64,000 nt of DNA, from NCBI RefSeq assembly GCF_002844275.1, contig NZ_NXGX01000001.1, positions 372,001 to 436,000 on the forward strand, written 5' to 3'. The notes beneath the pieces were generated by a model. The model worked only from the letters and a program-made list of their open reading frames with translations, did no database searches and was not told where the DNA came from. Position numbers and translations under genes: made by a program. Below are positions 46,893 through 55,172 of this stretch, piece by piece; positions within the stretch are counted from its first letter, which is position 1; each line of letters opens with the position of its first letter. Source of the DNA: Thalassospira lohafexi (GTDB taxonomy: Bacteria; Pseudomonadota; Alphaproteobacteria; Rhodospirillales; Thalassospiraceae).

Positions 46893-46996
46893 CATATATC
46901 ACCCGTTTGCGGTGGATCATTGTTCGCCCGGTTCTGATCGGGTATCACACAGCAATGCCGTGTTGCCAATCGCGGCGGGTCACTCTATCGTGCATG

Positions 46997-47009
46997 ATTG
47001 TCAGACAAT
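46997..47009. promoter_or_regulatory. FadR-type GntR operator, second copy
   Basis: Perfect palindrome ATTGTCAGACAAT, identical to that at 44909-44921. It lies 100 bases before the GntR start and about 195 bases before fpr. Confidence 0.75.
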
Positions 47010-47032
47010 ATTCTACATATATTTTGTATAAA

Positions 47033-47051
47033 TTTGTGTAATTCACACAAA
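47033..47051. promoter_or_regulatory. 19-bp palindrome upstream of fpr
   Basis: TTTGTGTAATTCACACAAA, a perfect 7-bp inverted repeat around five bases. It is closer to fpr than to the GntR gene and may be the site of a regulator of fpr. The factor is unknown. Confidence 0.5.
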
Positions 47052-47202
47052 AATTACAAAAAATGAGATTGTTTTCTTGCGATATACGGTGAAGTGATGT
47101 TAAATCGCGCCAACTTGGCATGGACGTTTTGCCGGGATATACATCCTTATTCCCGCCGCGCCCCTGAAAACATCTTTAGACGAATCGGATTGATGCAGCG
47201 TT

Positions 47203-47979
47203 ATGGCCAGCAATTTTAACGAAGAAACCGTCACCTATGTCCATCACTGGACGGACACTCTCTTCACGTTCAAAACCACGCGTGATCCGGGCTTTCGGTT
47301 CATCAATGGTCAGTTCGCGATGATTGGCCTTGAAGTTGAAGGCAAGCCGCTTTTGCGCGCCTATTCGATGGTCAGTGCGAACTATGACGAGGAACTTGAA
47401 TTCTTTTCGATCAAGGTGCCCGATGGACCGCTGACGTCACGTTTGCAGCACGTCAAGCTGGGTGACAAGATCCTGGTAGGGCGCAAGCCAACCGGAACCC
47501 TGATCCATGACAACTTGCTGCCGGGCAAAAACCTGTGGCTCCTGTCGACCGGTACCGGTCTGGCACCGTTCATGAGCGTGATCCGCGATTACGAAACCTA
47601 TGAGCGCTATGACAAGGTCATTCTGGTGCATGGGTGCCGCGAAGTGCGTGAACTGGCCTATCAGGAATTCATTCACAGCGAACTGCCCAACAATGAATTC
47701 TTTGGCGAAGACGTTCAGAGCAAACTTCTGTACTATCCGACCGTCACCCGCGAAGAGTTCAAAAATCAGGGCCGCATCACCGAGCTGATGAAATCGGGCA
47801 AGCTGTATAGCGATCTTGGCCTGCCCAAGCCATCCCTTGAAAATGACCGCTTCATGTTGTGCGGCAATCCGGAAATGATTGCCGACACGCGTGAGATGCT
47901 GGTCGAGTGGGGCGGCAAGGAAGGCAACATGAATGAGCCAGGCCATTTCGTGATCGAAAAGGCGTTTGTCGAGAAATAA
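47203..47979 (+). CDS. fpr: Ferredoxin--NADP+ reductase
   Basis: 258-residue bacterial-type FAD enzyme exchanging electrons between NADPH and ferredoxin or flavodoxin, often in oxidative-stress response. FAD-binding RAYSMVSA, the phosphate-binding STGTGLAPFMSVI, and the NADP segment VILVHGCREVREL are clear. The C-terminus FVIEKAFVEK is characteristic of the subclass. The ribosome-binding site is weak, and an ATG ten bases earlier is out of frame. The upstream palindromes suggest regulated expression. Confidence 0.94.
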   Translation: MASNFNEETVTYVHHWTDTLFTFKTTRDPGFRFINGQFAMIGLEVEGKPLLRAYSMVSANYDEELEFFSIKVPDGPLTSRLQHVKLGDKILVGRKPTGTLIHDNLLPGKNLWLLSTGTGLAPFMSVIRDYETYERYDKVILVHGCREVRELAYQEFIHSELPNNEFFGEDVQSKLLYYPTVTREEFKNQGRITELMKSGKLYSDLGLPKPSLENDRFMLCGNPEMIADTREMLVEWGGKEGNMNEPGHFVIEKAFVEK

Positions 47980-48003
47980 AACCGTTTCTAAAGCGGGTCC
48001 TTC

Positions 48004-48046
48004 AAAAGGGAGCATGGTGTGTGAGCGCCGTGCTCCCTTTTTGTTT
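48004..48046 (+). terminator. Rho-independent terminator after fpr
   Basis: AAAAGGGAGCA / TGCTCCCTTTT stem with a 16-base inner region, followed by T-rich sequence. Confidence 0.88.
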
Positions 48047-48180
48047 TATAGGTCTATAATTATCTATACAAAGGGATATGAACCTCCCCAAATGGGGATG
48101 TCTGGCGGATGGGATAATGTGTATTTTCGGTATGACTAATATTTCCAGAGTGTCGTGTAACGGTTGTTCCGGAGTTTCCC

Positions 48181-49680
48181 ATGAATTCAATGACGTCGAC
48201 TGTCGATCAGGCCTATGACCCGTTTCGTGTTGCAGCAAGTGTTTCTGACGCATTGTTTGCGATTGTTGAGTTCGACGTCACGGGCAAAATCCTGCACGCG
48301 AATGATCGTTTTCTGTCGTTGATGGGGTACTGCGACACCGAAATCATTGGAAAACAGCAATCAATGTTTCTGCCCGATGACGTTAATACAGGGCCAGAGC
48401 ATGATATGTGCTGGACGGACTTGCGTGCGGGTAAATCCAGGCAGGCGATTTTGCCACGCATTACGAAAACCGGTCAGCGCATTTGGATTGAGGCGACTTA
48501 TGCACCTGTGCGCAACCCCAAGGGGGATGTCGTAAAGATTGTAAAGTTTGCGACCGATGTTACCGAGCGTCAGGAAACACTCGTCGATTTGCGAGGCAAG
48601 GTAAATGCGATCGAGCACAGCCACGCGGTTGTTGAATTTGATTTGGGCGGTAATATCCTGACGGCAAACCATCACTTCCTTTGCGTGATGGGCTATCAGC
48701 TATCTGAGATTGTGGGATGCCATCACAGTATGTTCGTTGGTCCCAAAGTCGCCAAAAGTGCGGATTATCGAGCATTCTGGCGATCGCTCTGTAATGGAAA
48801 TCATCGGGCCCGCCAATTCAAACGCTTTACGAAAGACGGGTCTGAGGTTTGGTTCGAGGCGACATACAATCCCATTCTTGATGGGGACGGGGCGGTCTGC
48901 AAGATCGTTAAGTTCGCGGTCGATATCACCGACCAAGTCAGAATGCTTACGGATCTTAAGGCGACACTTGATACCAGTTTGCTTGATGTCGATCACGGTC
49001 TTGGTGTTCTTGATCAATACTCCGAGGAAAATAATCTTTCATGCACGCAGGCGCGTGCTCACCTTGAGGTTAGCAGCATGGTTGCCGGGCGACTGGTAAA
49101 CTGTGCCGCAGAGACATCTGACAGAATGAGGGGGCTGCGTTCCGTCGCGGATCATGTTTTTGACACCGCAACGGAGGGGGCCGTTGCGGCGGCGGCACTG
49201 GAAGACGTTGTTGATGTCGTCCAAGAAATCACGTGTGAGTTTTCCGACGTGGCCCGGCAAATTGAGACATTGCAAGAGCGCACAATGAAGCGTGGAGCGC
49301 TTGAGCAGGATGGAAAGGGTGGCGACGCCGCCTTTGCCGATCTTCTGGACGAGCTTGCTAAGTTGTCTGTCCGAATGAATGCGGCCTGTCAGCAGATGAC
49401 CGCACAAGGGGAAATCCTTAAGGACCGGGTGGATGAAAACACCTTCAAATCGGGTCGAATTCGCTCTGACCTCAAGGCGATGCTCAGCAGCGTTGCGGTT
49501 GCGTCGATGTCCGTTGAAAGACAAAGCGGGATCACAAGCCAAGTGAGCAGCGAAATGCATGGCATACAAACAGCACTTGAAGCCTCCTGCGATTTGAGCG
49601 CGAAAACACAGCAGGTTTCAAGGCAGGTTGGAGATGTCATCGGCTGGGTGCGAGAAGCGTCAGCTGTTTTGGCGCGTTAG
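48181..49680 (+). CDS. Double-PAS signalling protein with an atypical helical C-terminus
   Basis: 499 residues without membrane segments. Two PAS domains with PAC tails lie at about residues 17-130 (IVEFDVTGKILHANDRFLS, then VVKIVKFATDVTERQ) and 140-255 (VVEFDLGGNILTANHHFL, then VCKIVKFAVDITDQV), as in BdlA-type soluble chemoreceptors. The last 230 residues are helical and rich in Ala/Ser/Val, but the conserved CheW/CheA-binding tip of chemoreceptors is absent. It may be a diverged chemoreceptor or an adaptor. The start MNSMTS is the first ATG of the frame. Confidence 0.78.
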   Translation: MNSMTSTVDQAYDPFRVAASVSDALFAIVEFDVTGKILHANDRFLSLMGYCDTEIIGKQQSMFLPDDVNTGPEHDMCWTDLRAGKSRQAILPRITKTGQRIWIEATYAPVRNPKGDVVKIVKFATDVTERQETLVDLRGKVNAIEHSHAVVEFDLGGNILTANHHFLCVMGYQLSEIVGCHHSMFVGPKVAKSADYRAFWRSLCNGNHRARQFKRFTKDGSEVWFEATYNPILDGDGAVCKIVKFAVDITDQVRMLTDLKATLDTSLLDVDHGLGVLDQYSEENNLSCTQARAHLEVSSMVAGRLVNCAAETSDRMRGLRSVADHVFDTATEGAVAAAALEDVVDVVQEITCEFSDVARQIETLQERTMKRGALEQDGKGGDAAFADLLDELAKLSVRMNAACQQMTAQGEILKDRVDENTFKSGRIRSDLKAMLSSVAVASMSVERQSGITSQVSSEMHGIQTALEASCDLSAKTQQVSRQVGDVIGWVREASAVLAR

Positions 49681-49708
49681 TCGGTTTTGGATGCGTTATA
49701 TGGGGGGG

Positions 49709-49740
49709 GCAGGCATCCCGTGATGCCTGTCTTTCTTTTT
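49709..49740 (+). terminator. Rho-independent terminator after the PAS gene
   Basis: CAGGCATC / GATGCCTG (49710-49717 and 49722-49729) with a four-base loop and a following TTTCTTTTT run. Confidence 0.9.
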
Positions 49741-49757
49741 GGGAAATTGGGCGCTTT

Positions 49758-50102
49758 TTAGAACAACCGTGATCCATTGGGGACTTCCTGATCGGGGTTG
49801 ATCAGGACAATGCCCTTGTCATCTTGCCCGTCGGGGAAGCCCAGACAGAGAAATTCGGACATGAATGGTCCGACCTGTTTTTTGGGGAAGTTGACAACAC
49901 CGGCGACCTGACGGCCGATCAGCTTTTCGGGGGTGTAATATTTGGTGATCTGGGCCGATGTTTTTTTTGTGCCGATGTCCGGGCCGAAATCCACCCACAG
50001 TTTTAAGGCCGGGCGGCGGGCTTCGGGGAAGTCTTGTGCATCAATAACGGTGCCAACGCGGATATCGACTTTTAGAAAATCATCAAAACTGATTTCGCTC
50101 AT
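49758..50102 (-). CDS. csaA: tRNA-binding domain protein CsaA
   Basis: 114-residue homodimeric OB-fold protein related to the C-terminal domain of methionyl-tRNA synthetase, thought to act as a tRNA-binding or chaperone-like factor. FLKVDIRVGTVIDAQDFP, then RPALKLWVDFGP, and AGVVNFPKKQVGPFMSEF are the family signatures. The ATG at 50102 has AAGGAG upstream; a longer frame to 50222 would read through the phasin terminator and is rejected. Confidence 0.93.
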   Translation of the reverse strand: MSEISFDDFLKVDIRVGTVIDAQDFPEARRPALKLWVDFGPDIGTKKTSAQITKYYTPEKLIGRQVAGVVNFPKKQVGPFMSEFLCLGFPDGQDDKGIVLINPDQEVPNGSRLF

Positions 50103-50203
50103 GGGAGTGCTCCTTACATTTGGCCAAAGCTTAATCAGATCGAGTTGGACTGATAAGTCTAAAACGACAGGATGCGCAAAGTCAGGAGTTTGAGCAAAAT
50201 ATA

Positions 50204-50235
50204 AGAAAAATGGCAGGACCATAAGATCCTGCCAT
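50204..50235 (-). terminator. Rho-independent terminator after the phasin gene
   Basis: On the minus strand, ATGGCAGGA / TCCTGCCAT with an eight-base loop, then TTTTCTT. Confidence 0.9.
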
Positions 50236-50270
50236 CAAGTAGATTACGGGAAGTGTAAAGCGTTAAGCTG

Positions 50271-50723
50271 TTACTTCGCGACCGCACTCTTTTCGATTAC
50301 GGTTTTGAATTCGTCGAGAGAATCGGTAAAGCGAGTCTGCAGAAGAGAAAGTGCCTCTTCCTGGGACTTGGTTACCAGACCTGACAGTTCCTTGGCATTC
50401 GAAAGTGCTTCTTCGTATGCGGCTTTCGCGACTTCGGTCTGCTTTGCAGCAGACGCCATCGGGTCGTCAGCGGATGTAGCAGCGAAATCTTTGCCCTGCG
50501 TCTGGACTTTGTCCAGCAGCGACTTGAAGATTTCACCCTGGCGCTGAGCAACAGCCTGGAAACCATCGAAGGCTACCTTGTTGGCTTTGGTCAGGGCTTC
50601 CATGTTTTTACGCTGGAAAGCCATCATTTCGTTCACGTCAACACCCGGAATTTTGAAGTCCGCGGTGTACTTGGTGAAGTCGAGATCAAAGAACGGGTTC
50701 GTTGCCTTTTTTGCGGCGGTCAT
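50271..50723 (-). CDS. Phasin family protein
   Basis: 150 residues, an amphipathic helical PHA-granule coat protein. VDVNEMMAFQRKNMEALTKA and the heptad-like DGFQAVAQRQGEIFKSLL fit phasin_2. The C-terminus is Ala/Ser-rich. It has its own promoter region with TGC-rich palindromes and its own terminator. It is the granule-associated counterpart to phaA-phaB at the left end. The ATG at 50723 follows GGAG by 12 bases; a 10-codon longer frame is possible. Confidence 0.9.
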   Translation of the reverse strand: MTAAKKATNPFFDLDFTKYTADFKIPGVDVNEMMAFQRKNMEALTKANKVAFDGFQAVAQRQGEIFKSLLDKVQTQGKDFAATSADDPMASAAKQTEVAKAAYEEALSNAKELSGLVTKSQEEALSLLQTRFTDSLDEFKTVIEKSAVAK

Positions 50724-50771
50724 GGTTTGCACTCCATCTAAAAATTTGAACATTTATGGAATGAGGCGCTA

Positions 50772-50848
50772 TTGTGCGCCGCACAAATTCAACTGCAATA
50801 TGAAGGAACGGATCGCTTTCGTCAAGGATTATTTTGCACTGCACAAAA
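50772..50848. promoter_or_regulatory. Candidate PhaR-type sites upstream of the phasin gene
   Basis: TTGTGC-GCC-GCACAA at 50772-50786 is a perfect palindrome; TTTTGCACTGCACAAAA at 50832-50848 is a TGC/GCA-rich partner about 60 bases further. TGC-rich sequences of this kind are known targets of PhaR in Paracoccus; the assignment to PhaR is inferred. Confidence 0.5.
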
Positions 50849-50923
50849 ACCGTAAGGTTAGTGTTTTATCTTGGCAACATAACCCTGGGTGTCTATGTCT
50901 CTTTTGATTTTCAGATCAGATAC

Positions 50924-51640
50924 TTAGGGTGCTGTTGCAGAAGATCCACTGGTCTGTGCGGGCGTTTGCGCCGTGGTTTCCTGTTGGGATGAGCCATGTT
51001 TTTTTGCTGCAAAGCGGTGATATTTTTTTGAAATTTTGCCGCACAGGCGATGCGCCTTGCCAAGGCCCTTTTCAACCCGGGCGTCCCATGTTGCGGCCTT
51101 TGACAATTCACGATCAAGCAGGGCCATGGTCGGGCCAAAGTCGGTACTGGTGTCATCAAGCCACAGCTTAAAGCAGCGGGCATAGATCCCGGTCATCGCG
51201 GCAATGCGCAGGCTGCCATGAAGGCCGCCGGTGCGAAAGCCTGCCGCGTCCAGCATCCAGCGCATCGATCCGAAATGAGTTTTAATGGCACGCAAAGAAT
51301 CTGCCGGACCAAGATCACCACGCGCGCATAGGATCGAGCGCAGGGCAGGGCGATAGGCCGCCAGCGCATCAAAGCGCGCCATCACAATCGCAATAAGCCG
51401 GTCATGGCCGGGTTCATTGAAATCTTCGGCATCGAGATCGGCGAGAACGTCGCGGTCGATTCTATGGATGAATTTGCGAAGGATATCGCCCTTGCCACGA
51501 CAATGATCGTAACAGTCCGCAACCGTCACGCCAGCCGCTTGGGCGATATCAATCAGGGTGACGTCATGCCAGCTTTTATCGGCTGCCAGTTTCATGGCGG
51601 CCGTGATCAGGGCATTTGGGATATCCTTTTTCGCAGGCAT
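50924..51640 (-). CDS. TetR-like / COQ9-like protein
   Basis: 238 residues. An N-terminal TetR-type helix-turn-helix (ALITAAMKLAADKSWHDVTL, then AGVTVADCYDHCRGKGDIL) is followed by a domain that ends TGIYARCFKLWLDDTSTDF, then GPTMALLDREL, which resembles the COQ9 ubiquinone-biosynthesis protein. The last 30 residues are a Gln/Thr/Ser/Ala-rich low-complexity tail. The gene lies 34 bases downstream of proC. A COQ9-type lipid-binding role fits with ubiK 2 kb away; a simple TetR regulator is the alternative. Confidence 0.72.
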   Translation of the reverse strand: MPAKKDIPNALITAAMKLAADKSWHDVTLIDIAQAAGVTVADCYDHCRGKGDILRKFIHRIDRDVLADLDAEDFNEPGHDRLIAIVMARFDALAAYRPALRSILCARGDLGPADSLRAIKTHFGSMRWMLDAAGFRTGGLHGSLRIAAMTGIYARCFKLWLDDTSTDFGPTMALLDRELSKAATWDARVEKGLGKAHRLCGKISKKYHRFAAKKHGSSQQETTAQTPAQTSGSSATAP

Positions 51641-51673
51641 GACTGTCTCCTTGTTGGGTGGGAGCGGGGTGTT

Positions 51674-52489
51674 TTAGCCCGCCAGTTCGACTGAGCGTTT
51701 GCGGGCGGCTTCAACCGCACGAGTCATCAGTTCGGGCAATCCGGATTTTTGATCCATCAGAACATTAAGGGCGGCCGCGGTGGTGCCGCCGGGGCTTGTG
51801 ACATTCTGGCGCAGGGTTTCTGCGGTTTCTTCGCTGCTATCAAGCAGGAAGCCCGCACCAACCACGGTCTGACGGGCAAGCAGCATTGCCTGTTCTGCGG
51901 GAAGCCCCGCGGTTTCACCCGCCTGTGCCATGGCTTCGACCAGATGGAAGATATAGGCCGGTCCACTTCCCGACAGGGCCGTGACCGCGTCCATCAGGCT
52001 TTCATCCTCGACCCAGGACACAAGGCCGACGGTTTTAAGCAGGGTTTCGCACATGTTGCACTGGGCGATGCTGACATTTTCGGTCGGGCACATCACGGTC
52101 ATGCCGCGCGAGACCGCAGCTGGTGTGTTGGGCATGGCGCGCACAATGCGGGCGTTTTCGCCCAGATGGCTGGCAAAGAATTCAATGGTTTTGCCCGCTG
52201 CGACCGACAGAAACACGGTTTCCGCACGTGCAAGTGGCTTATAGGCATCAATCACATCAGGCAGCACCTGTGGTTTGACGGCAAACAGCACGACTTGCGG
52301 GCTAAAGTCCTTGGGCACGTCTTTGACATCGGTGATGCCATTGATGCCGTAGCTGGTTTGGAGTTTCTCGGCCGCTTCGGTCTGCTCAACAATATAGACA
52401 TTGCTGGCAACAAGCCCTTGCGCAAGCCAGCCTTCGAGCATGGCACTGCCCATCTTTCCGCAACCGACCAGCAAAAGACGCGTATTCAT
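51674..52489 (-). CDS. proC: Pyrroline-5-carboxylate reductase
   Basis: 271 residues; NADPH-dependent last step of proline synthesis. The dinucleotide motif is LLLVGCGKMGSAMLEGW at the N-terminus; TALSGSGPAYIFHLVEAM and the ending VTSPGGTTAAALNVL are the ProC signatures. The ATG at 52489 opens exactly at the family N-terminus, so the 28-codon longer frame is rejected. It is preceded by ybjN and ubiK on the same strand, an order common in alphaproteobacteria. Confidence 0.95.
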   Translation of the reverse strand: MNTRLLLVGCGKMGSAMLEGWLAQGLVASNVYIVEQTEAAEKLQTSYGINGITDVKDVPKDFSPQVVLFAVKPQVLPDVIDAYKPLARAETVFLSVAAGKTIEFFASHLGENARIVRAMPNTPAAVSRGMTVMCPTENVSIAQCNMCETLLKTVGLVSWVEDESLMDAVTALSGSGPAYIFHLVEAMAQAGETAGLPAEQAMLLARQTVVGAGFLLDSSEETAETLRQNVTSPGGTTAAALNVLMDQKSGLPELMTRAVEAARKRSVELAG

Positions 52490-52849
52490 AAAATTGCTCC
52501 GCTTTATCCATCCGATACTGTTGTGCGGGGTGCACTCAACAGTCGTGATCCAATGCCGTAGCGATCTTCTCAAGGTGGGTCAAGTCAGGCCATAGGGCAA
52601 GAGGTGGCGAAGATCGGCGTGCTGTAAATAGTTATGCACATCACAGCGGGGCGTTTGGCTGTGATTGGCAGTCTTTGCCGGATTTTATTTTGTTCGATGA
52701 TCTGCTTTCGGTGCCAAGGTGGCGTTTGTTTTGTTTCGCCGACCATATGGTGAAACCGAAAAAAAAGCGCTGCAATAGGCCGTTATATGCAAAAGGACGG
52801 CACTGTTGCCGTCCTGATAGCGTGATCGGTGGAGGATGGATTTGGGCGG
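52490..52849. other. Intergenic region between proC and ybjN
   Basis: About 360 bases without a gene. Its right end holds the terminator of ybjN; the rest should carry the proC promoter on the minus strand. An A-rich run at 52760-52765 is the only other visible feature. Confidence 0.5.
52791..52815 (-). terminator. Terminator after ybjN
   Basis: Perfect 9-bp stem AGGACGGCA / TGCCGTCCT with loop CTGT; on the minus strand it is followed by TTTT. Confidence 0.82.
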
Positions 52850-53356
52850 TTAAGCCTGTCCGAGCGGTTCGAGCATGGAATGCATCAACGCTTCGTCGGG
52901 GGATTTTCCCTGGCCCAGCACAAAATTAAATGCCGGGAAGAACCGTTCACATTCCGATACCGCGATGTCGATCATTTCTTCGAACTGTTCGACCATCGGG
53001 GGGACGTCGCCGCCAAACAACAGGGTATGACGAAACAGCGGCATGTTTTCTTCGAGCCACAGACCAAAATGCCCGATCCAGAGTTGCTCGTTACATTTGG
53101 TCACCAGTTCATACATGCGCGGGCGCAAGGGTTCGGGCACGAACAGGTCAAAGCAACATGCGATGTGCAATGCTTCTGCATCGTCACGCCAGGTGAAATA
53201 GACCAGATACGTGCACCAATGGCCCGGAATCTCGACCACCACTTCATCGGTGCTGCGTCGTTCCAGGTGCCATTGGTTGGTGCGGGCGATATCTTCGACA
53301 AGGAGCAACGGATTTTCGTCGTCCATATCGCCAATATCGTCGGGTTGGTCGTTCAT
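52850..53356 (-). CDS. YbjN domain-containing protein
   Basis: 168 residues, an acidic cytoplasmic protein of the YbjN family (type III secretion chaperone-like fold). It begins with an acidic segment (DDIGDMDDENPLLLVEDIA) and has PGHWCTYLVYFTWRDD and HFGLWLEENMPLFRHTLLFGG. E. coli YbjN influences motility and stress tolerance, but the mechanism is not known. It sits between ubiK and proC and is closed by its own terminator. Confidence 0.88.
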   Translation of the reverse strand: MNDQPDDIGDMDDENPLLLVEDIARTNQWHLERRSTDEVVVEIPGHWCTYLVYFTWRDDAEALHIACCFDLFVPEPLRPRMYELVTKCNEQLWIGHFGLWLEENMPLFRHTLLFGGDVPPMVEQFEEMIDIAVSECERFFPAFNFVLGQGKSPDEALMHSMLEPLGQA

Positions 53357-53557
53357 ATAAACCCAGCCTGTTTAAGCATATGCGAAAGGGCGCGCACTAT
53401 ATGCCGCGGCGTGCCGTGTTTCAACCGCCCTTAATCGCAGGACTGCAATGAGTTTCATGTCATTGTCGTCCTGCGTTCCCAATTGGCCGGGTAAGACGGG
53501 GCTTATCCGATCAAAGAACGACGGTTATCTGACCTTAATGTGGGGAGTGCAGCCCGG

Positions 53558-53872
53558 TTATACGTCTTTTTTCGCAGTTGTTTTTGCGCTGGTGCGTTTT
53601 GCTGCCGGTTTTTTGGGTGCATCGGCAACGGCAAGGCGTTTTTCAAGATCGGTAATTTTGGCTTCGAGCGCGTCAATGCGCTCAGCCGCGCGAATGGCAA
53701 CATCATGCACGACGTCGAATTCTTCGCGGGTGACCAGATCCATGTTCACCAGGATTTTCTCAAACTGCTGACGGATCATTGCGTCGACTTCGCCTTTGAC
53801 GCCGGTCATGGTGCCCAGTGCAGAATTGGTGACACGGGTCAGGTCATCGAGAATGCGGTTATTGATTTGCAT
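53558..53872 (-). CDS. ubiK: UbiK-family accessory factor (ubiquinone biosynthesis)
   Basis: 104 residues. The N-terminal helix (QINNRILDDLTRVTNSALG) and central coiled coil (IRAAERIDALEAKITDLEK) are the BMFP/UbiK pattern; the C-terminus is Lys/Ala-rich (PKKPAAKRTSAKTTAKK). UbiK assists assembly of the aerobic ubiquinone-synthesis proteins and binds lipids through its amphipathic helix. It is divergent from hldD. Confidence 0.88.
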   Translation of the reverse strand: MQINNRILDDLTRVTNSALGTMTGVKGEVDAMIRQQFEKILVNMDLVTREEFDVVHDVAIRAAERIDALEAKITDLEKRLAVADAPKKPAAKRTSAKTTAKKDV

Positions 53873-54075
53873 GTTCGTCTCCGGCGTTTGCGATCAAGTT
53901 GTTGATCGTAATATGGTTGGTTATGCGATGCGGGGCAAGTTGATCGTCCTTTCGGCGTGAGAATATCCTCGTTTTCAATGGCTTTTCTTGCTCCAGATCA
54001 GGGGCGGTCCTATAAAGTGGTCAGATTAGAATTCATGGGACGGGCGCACGCCCCGATACCCGTCAGGAGAACGTC

Positions 54076-55062
54076 ATGCTTATCGTTACCGGTGGTGCCG
54101 GATTTATTGGTTCCAATATTGTTGCCGCACTTGAAGACCGCGGTGAAACCGACATTGTTGTCGTGGATCGCCTGCGCGATGGCATCAAATGGAAAAACAT
54201 CGCCAAGCGTAATTTGCGTGACATCATTCATCCCGATGAACTGCCAGCATTTCTTGAACAGCATTCGGGCGATGTCGATGCGATTTTCCACATGGGCGCG
54301 ATTTCGGCGACCACGGAAACCGACGCGGACAAGATCGTTGCCAACAACCTGAAACTGACCACATGGCTTTGGGAATGGTGTTCGCGCCATTCAGCGCGCC
54401 TGATTTATGCATCATCGGCGGCAACATATGGCGATGGCAAGCAGGGTTTTGATGACAGCTTTAACGAAGGCGACATGGCGAAACTGGCGCCACTTAATGC
54501 TTATGGCTGGTCGAAACACGCGACCGATCGCCGGTTCCGCCGCATTCTGGATCAAAACGGTTTCCGCCCCAAACAGTGGGCCGGATTGAAGTTTTTCAAC
54601 GTCTATGGCCCCAATGAATATCATAAGGGCGGGATGCGTTCGGTCGTCTCCCAAATGTTTGACAAACTGTCAGCCGGGGAAACCGCGACCCTGTTTAAAT
54701 CGCACCATCCCGATTATGAAGATGGCGGGCAGTTGCGTGATTTTGTCTGGGTCGGTGATGTGGTCAATATCATCATGTGGCTTTATGACCACCCCGATGT
54801 TAGCGACCTGTTTAACATCGGAACCGGCAAGGCACGCAGTTTCAAGGATCTGGCACTTTCGGTGTTTGATGCGATGGGCAAGGAGCCCAATATTAAATAT
54901 GTGCCAACACCAGAATCGATCCGTGACAAGTACCAGTATTTCACCGAGGCCAACATGGCCAAGCTGCGTCAAGCAGGCTATGACGCGGAGATGACGTCGC
55001 TTGAAGAAGGTGTGCGGTGCTATGTGCAGGATTATCTGGCAACAGACGATCCTTTCCGCTGA
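54076..55062 (+). CDS. hldD: ADP-glyceromanno-heptose 6-epimerase
   Basis: 328 residues; converts ADP-D-glycero- to ADP-L-glycero-D-manno-heptose for the LPS inner core. The NADP motif is GGAGFIGSNIV. The catalytic Ser is in YASSAATYG and the Tyr/Lys pair in NAYGWSKHATD. Family segments KFFNVYGPNEYHKG and RDFVWVGDVV are intact. AGGAG stands before the ATG. It opens a run of housekeeping genes; other LPS heptose genes are absent. Confidence 0.94.
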   Translation: MLIVTGGAGFIGSNIVAALEDRGETDIVVVDRLRDGIKWKNIAKRNLRDIIHPDELPAFLEQHSGDVDAIFHMGAISATTETDADKIVANNLKLTTWLWEWCSRHSARLIYASSAATYGDGKQGFDDSFNEGDMAKLAPLNAYGWSKHATDRRFRRILDQNGFRPKQWAGLKFFNVYGPNEYHKGGMRSVVSQMFDKLSAGETATLFKSHHPDYEDGGQLRDFVWVGDVVNIIMWLYDHPDVSDLFNIGTGKARSFKDLALSVFDAMGKEPNIKYVPTPESIRDKYQYFTEANMAKLRQAGYDAEMTSLEEGVRCYVQDYLATDDPFR

Positions 55063-55172
55063 TCAAATGGGGGTTTTGGTGCCCGAAAGGTGACTGCCAT
55101 GATGCTGCCCATATCCTTTGTGACATCCTGATACGCCATTTTGTTTAATCCCCGTTTCGGACCGGAGTTTTT

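Larger units (their letters stand above)
46896..47202. other. Divergent regulatory region between the GntR gene and fpr
   Basis: About 300 bases without a gene. Its centre is very AT-rich and holds two palindromes described separately. It should contain the promoters for both flanking genes. Confidence 0.6.
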
